Shown: one piece after another, positions 20,508-25,201 of the stretch
How the letters are laid out: the number at the start of each line of letters is the position of its first letter
How positions within the stretch are numbered: position 1 is the stretch's first letter
Source: Bugula neritina
Lineage: Eukaryota; Bryozoa; Gymnolaemata; Cheilostomatida; Bugulidae
Length of the DNA stretch: 25,201 nucleotides
Direction: 5' to 3'
Assembly (NCBI GenBank): GCA_964035545.1
Contig: CAXIUT010000256.1
Span: 1-25,201 of the forward strand
Notes under the pieces: generated by a model
The model's input: only the letters and a program-made list of their open reading frames with translations
Told to the model about the DNA's origin: nothing
Database searches by the model: none
Program-made: the position numbers and the translations under genes

Positions 20508-23296
20508 ATGCGATCGTAAGTGATGGGCTAACATAGATAGTCTCAGATATTTCAACTATTCAAGAAGGACATGTAGCCTGATCAATCGAATAATCCTCAC
20601 TTGAATAAAAACATGGGTTCGATATTTAATCATCTCCATATAAAGGGGATTATTGAAAACAAGTTCAATAAATAAAAATTCGATAGAACATACTAATTTC
20701 CTGCTAACTACAAGGAGGCTAAAATTCATAAGGTAGCTTCTAAATATGGCTACGCTAACAAAAATTTAAAAAATGGTTAGGAGGTGCCTATTTGTCCATG
20801 TTGTTAAAATTATCCATCAACGATCGATATTCCTCTTTGCTATTCTACTCATCCTGGACCACCAGTTGAAGGCAATGATGTTTTTTTGTTGCATACTGGA
20901 GTATCGATGTATTTTAGTTTTATCAAAATGGTGCTTATTTATTTGGTTATTCGGTTTTTAATTGTTGATATTTATAATATCGTAGTTAGCGCCAATGGAC
21001 ATTATTGTTCTAGTTTGAGTGAATTTGCTAGCGAGTGTACATTTACTTTGTCTGGGTATAATCTTAAAAATGCTGAAGATCAGTCTAAAATCAATCCTTT
21101 GGCTATACTTAATTTGGTGTTGACTTTGGTATCGATTATTTACTTTTTGTTGTATAGGAAGGCGACGTTCAAGTTGCAGAGTTGGCTTGATTTCAATGAT
21201 ATAAGTCAGTAAGATTTTTCAATATTGATTGAAAACATACCATCTTTTCTCTTTCAAAAAGGTGCGACTAAAAATGATATCAGTTATAACCATGAGTTGA
21301 TTTTAAGAAATTTGATAGAGTAGAAAATAAAGAATTGGTTTGTTTAGTTGAATATATATCGGAATGAGGACTAGATAAGTGAGGGGATTGAAAAAGATTT
21401 TTGGAAGGTGCTTTATTCTAAAAGAAAGGATGAAATTAAGATGGATTAGATAGTGACAAGTATAACTTTATGTTATGATTTGACTCAATTATAAAACATC
21501 AATAAATTGAGAACCCAATTGATATAAGAATTTTAGGAGGATTAAGATTAAAGTATGGAAATATTTCAATAAACTGATAGATTGGAGCATATACCTAATC
21601 AAATAGAAGTTATTAATGAAGAATATATCAATACTTGTTACAAATTTGCAATAGACAACTCGCCTTCGTTCAATTTGTCTCATTTCACAGGAAAAGCATT
21701 GGTTTCATTTCAATATCAGCACTACCGTGACTATTTTTTGAGAGAATACTAAAGAAACAAATAATTTTTGAGAATCAATAAAAGAAATATAACGATTAGT
21801 CAGGCCAGTAAACCCAGCGATATATATTGGTTTAATATGAAGGTGACAGATAGCTAGCGTAGGAAAAATATCATATATTCTTATATTGTGCTATTGATGT
21901 TGCTGATAATATCGTTTGTATTGTTGCTGGCGTTGTAGTTTTGGAGAACATCGGCCAATGAATCATCAGTTAATACTTCATAGCTGAAAGATCAGGTTAT
22001 CAATAAGTTGGTTATCTTGTTTATGACTATTCTTGTCAATATTATCAACTATATGTTGAGTTATTCGATTGATTTGCTAACCAATGTTGAAAAGCATCTG
22101 ACAAAAACAAACAGATTGCGATCGCTGATCATCAAAACCATCATTACTCAGACTATCAATACCATGTTTATTTACTATGTGTTGTATTTGATATGGCCGA
22201 TCAATCCTTTAAGCGATTTCGGTCTGGTTAACAAGGTTATCAGTTTGGTGGTGATATCTGGATTCATCAGTGTAGCTTTATAGATATTTGTGCCTTTTAA
22301 ATATCTGAGTGATCTGATCAACAGCTACAGGTATAGTTAGGAAAAACCTATTAAACTCTTTCAGGTGCAACTCAATCATGCGATTCAGTTCCCCTAGTTC
22401 AACTTTGCTGTTCAATATGCATTCTATATCGTTTTTACTTATGTTGTTTGTTTTTATGGATTTGTTGCGCCAGTAACTGCTCCTATTCTTATTGTTATCT
22501 TTTTTATTATGTATTGGGTTGATAAGTATAATTTGTTGAGACGATTTGCATATCCTGTTGATCTAGGTCCTGGACTTAATAGAATGATCTTCCAGATCTT
22601 TTAGATTTCTATGTTTATGTCTGCTTTGGGGTTCTTTGTGTGGGATGGCAATGTTCACTTTGATTCTAATGGAACTTCTTAAGTGCTTAAGATAGTTAAT
22701 CTTGCCATTGCTACTATCTACATTGGAATATCTTTGATTGCTCCTCATAATATCGCTAAAAGATCTTTTTTTAGCAAGTTTAATTTTAACACCACCAATA
22801 TACTTCACTTCTTAGAGATAATAAGTTTAAAAAGACATATTATCGACAGAGTCCTGCTACTTCTTGTCTAAAATAAGCTAAAATTGGTTAAGTCAGTGAA
22901 AAAGTAGCTGTCTATCAACATGAAGCACCTGACCCAGTCTTTATTAAACCAAACTAATACGATAAATATCTGAATCTTGATCCTGAAACAGTCAAAATAG
23001 AACACTACAGTAAAGGATAAGTTGAGTACTATCAAATCGTGAATAACATCAGTTATGACTAGATAGCTGCCGGAATAGCTGGAGATCAAGGACTAGGAGG
23101 AATGTTTGCTCAAAATCAAGGAGGAAACAGGGTGAACCAAGGCGGTCAGCCAAATCCAATGAACAATCCGATGGGAAACATGATGGGCAATCCTAATTCA
23201 ATGGGCAGCATGGGAAATCCTAACTCGATGGGCAATCCTAACCAAATGGGCATGGGCAATAACAACATGAATCAAGGGAATCCATTTGGTTTTTGA
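20508..23296 (+). CDS. CSC1/OSCA/TMEM63-like ion channel with Met-Gly-Asn-Pro tail
   Basis: About 916-929 aa. A Cys-rich CPCC motif (~98-101) precedes two transmembrane segments (~136-161, ~197-217), a large cytosolic domain (~218-440), and a group of at least seven further helices (~453-749). SKPSDIYWFNMKV (~434) matches the PxxIxWxN motif before the pore helices in CSC1/OSCA. FVAPVTAPILIVIFFIMYWVDKYNLL (split as two parts here: FVAPVTAPILIV and IMYWVDKYNLL, ~650-678) matches the family's SPxxxPFxLxYF..YxYNLLY element. The family are TMEM16-like osmosensitive or mechanosensitive cation channels. After the last helix the frame changes (1 base or a 38-nt intron, 22778-22815). A cytosolic tail then ends in a low-complexity repeat. 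ATG 20508 directly follows an in-frame TGA, which fixes the start. Confidence 0.82.
23101..23293 (+). repeat. Imperfect Met-Gly-Asn-Pro coding repeat
   Basis: The last ~64 codons of gene 14 encode degenerate units such as MGNPNSMG and MGNPNQMGMG, with Gly, Asn, Gln and Pro and no charged residues after the first few. At the DNA level, units like ATGGGCAATCCTAAC recur. The segment is clearly richer in G and C than its surroundings. Confidence 0.85.
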
Positions 23297-23400
23297 TCAT
23301 GAAAAACAATCTTCATTATTTTTATTGAATAATAGCATTCATTATTTTATCATTGCTAAAGTCAAATTATAACAGTACATTAATTAATTGATTTAGCAAG

Positions 23401-25079
23401 ATGTAGAAGTAGCTGCATCGACACTACACTACCTACGATACTAATGGAGGTATATATGTTGATATGTAGAGTATAACCGTCGTGGAGTATTTTAGGTTCA
23501 GTCTTAGAGACATGCTTATGAAATAGATGACTATCGGAGGATTTAAATATTTAATGATAAGTTTTTTAGTTTAAAAGAAATTGATAATACCTTTGCTGAT
23601 AGTCCTGGAGTGAAGAATAATCAAAAATATAAAGATATTCAGCAAATATTCAAGAAATATAATTAAGATATTATGCCAATAAGAGGGCAATCACCTTATG
23701 GTTTTCATGCGAAGAAATAGATAATGGATATAACGATGTCGATGTTTATTTTGATGGTGTTATCTCCATCAGTTGAGACAAAGATGACTATTTTATAAAA
23801 AACTCATGAGTGGCTTTTGAAATAACTTAATCGTAAAAATTAGAGAAAACCTAAAAGAAATCTATTGGTTGAGTTGAATTAGTTATTTAAATAAAAATAA
23901 ATTAAATAGATTAAATAATAGGATTTGATTTTACCTACTTTCAAATCAAAAATATAGCTTTAAGATTATTTGAAGAAAGCGAGGACAAGATATCGAGATC
24001 GAGATGCGCCTGCGTTTTAGTTGGAAGGGTATAATACTCGAAAGATTAATATCAATCATCGGAATATGGCGGATGAGTAGAAAGATAAAAGGAAGCGATT
24101 TGCTACTGTGAATTATAGTAGAGTAAAGGATTATTCTCTTTTGAGTAGTGTGAGAGAACCGTATTAATAAAATTTTATTCAATTTCAAGAGAAAATGACA
24201 CAAAATTTAGTTACTATTGAAACTATGCCCAATACAACTGAAGACAGGAAGTAAAATATAATATCTAATACTGAATAAATCAATAAGCAGCCACTAACTA
24301 GATCAATTCATAATTCTAATGGAGAACTTCCATCCAATGAAAACTTGTTATAAAATAATCGACATGATTTTGGATATTAGTATTAATACTAGTATGAGGA
24401 ATCAGAAAAAGAGAAGAAGGGTAAGTTGGATAAGAAACCTAAGGGATTTATACAGAGGAATCCTCATCCTAATGATGTTGAATAGATTCATCCTGTTTTT
24501 AATAAAATGGAACAGTATATTTATAATAAAAATAATTTGAGAAATAGATAGGAATAAAATTTTGTTCAGAGAGTGTCTGATTGGGCGGGTACTAAATCTA
24601 AATTTAAAACAGAACTTGCGAGAAAGATAGAATCAAGTAAAATATTTTTTGGGAATAAATAAAAAGGGAGTGAAGTTAAAGATGAGATCAATCAGTTTAA
24701 AGTTAATAATGCCATTAGACATGGTAGAAAATTTATTAGAGAAGATTTTTCAGGTGAAAGACTTCCTACTGAGCAGGGAATGTCGATATATGCTAGAAGT
24801 AGAAATAAAGTTTCATCAGTGAGGACCGCAAGAACATTGGAATCTATTCTTAAAGAACATAGTAGAGAAAAGACTTCTGAAAGTTTGATGGAGGAGGTTG
24901 AAGATTTAAAGGAAAAGTTATCTAAGAAAAAGGTGTATGCTTCTCTTGCTCTCTTGAAAAAGTCAATTGTTCCACCTTAAGAGGTCGAAGTTTCACTTAC
25001 AGGAAGGCTAGAGAAACCAATAGGTCTTTTATCTAATCCTTTGATGAAGAAAAAGAAAAAGAAGAGAAAATTGACTTGA
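23401..25079 (+). CDS. Unknown basic protein next to the right telomere
   Basis: 552 aa from two exons; the 20-nt intron at 23450-23469 lies 49 nt after the ATG and removes an in-frame TGA. The protein is basic and Gln/Asn-rich. Only residues ~110-128 (MDITMSMFILMVLSPSV) are hydrophobic, perhaps a buried helix rather than a membrane span. Later parts hold Tyr/Gln repeats (GYQYQYQYEE, ~residue 322) and an Arg/Ser-rich stretch (YARSRNKVSSVRTARTLES). A predicted helix follows (EEVEDLKEKLSKKK), and the end is KKKKKKRK. Nuclear or cytoskeletal location is possible from the basic tail. I do not recognise a family. The first ATG after an in-frame TGA at 23389 was chosen. Confidence 0.75.
23450..23469 (+). 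other. Intron of gene 15 (20 nt)
   Basis: Sequence GTATATATGTTGATATGTAG, close to the start codon. Without splicing neither frame stays open. Confidence 0.9.
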
Positions 25080-25120
25080 AAGTGATTGCTTTTATTTTTA
25101 TTATTTATTATATTTATTTA
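25080..25120. other. Right subtelomere / gene 15 3' end
   Basis: Only 41 nt of T/A-rich sequence lie between the TGA of gene 15 and the telomere. The 3' UTR and poly(A) site must fit here, unless transcription runs into the telomere. Confidence 0.7.
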
Positions 25121-25201
25121 GGGGTTGGGGTTGGGGTTGGGGTTGGGGTTGGGGTTGGGGTTGGGGTTGGGGTTGGGGTTGGGGTTGGGGTTGGGGTTGG
25201 G
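25121..25201. repeat. Right telomere, G4T2 repeats
   Basis: About 13.5 uninterrupted GGGGTT units to the last base. G-rich at the 3' end completes a telomere-to-telomere chromosome. Confidence 0.99.

Overview
This window looks like a complete somatic (macronuclear) chromosome of a ciliate. It starts with 92 nt of pure C4A2 repeat and ends with 81 nt of pure G4T2 repeat. Every long gene reads only if TAA and TAG mean glutamine and TGA is the sole stop (ciliate nuclear code, translation table 6). Most introns are tiny: 20 nt is by far the commonest length, with a few of 22-28 nt. C4A2 telomeres, this code and introns of about 20 nt point to an oligohymenophorean-like ciliate. The telomere type and code are shared with Tetrahymena, while the tiny introns recall Paramecium. 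I cannot name the genus. A standard-code ORF scan breaks these genes into meaningless pieces, so all models below were re-read by hand with table 6.

Layout: I find 15 genes that fill almost the whole 25 kb between the telomeres, on both strands, with intergenic gaps of 8 to 290 nt. From left to right: (1) a divergent UDP-N-acetylhexosamine pyrophosphorylase-like protein; (2, minus) a small membrane protein; (3) a secretory type I membrane protein; (4) a short basic protein; (5) an ER-luminal thioredoxin-like protein ending in an HDEL-type signal; (6, minus) a coiled-coil protein; (7) a TPR protein; (8, minus) a TMEM234-family membrane protein; (9, minus) a long coiled-coil protein; (10) a tandem pseudokinase fused to six membrane helices; (11) an unknown Cys/Ser-containing protein; (12) an oxysterol-binding-protein-related protein (ORP); (13, minus) a signal-anchored Lys/Gln/Asn-rich low-complexity protein; (14) a CSC1/OSCA/TMEM63-like channel with a Met-Gly-Asn-Pro repeat tail; (15) an unknown basic protein whose stop lies 41 nt from the right telomere.

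There is no operon logic, as expected for a ciliate, and no tRNA, rRNA, CRISPR or transposon was seen. Several products belong to membranes or the secretory pathway (5, 8, 10, 12, 13, 14), but I cannot show that they work together. The most unusual single item is gene 10, which has two kinase folds that have both lost HRD and DFG, followed by six transmembrane helices. Genes 10, 12, 13 and perhaps 14 each need one or more single-base frame changes that no ordinary short intron explains. These may be assembly indels, decay or frameshifting, and they should be resolved before the proteins are used.
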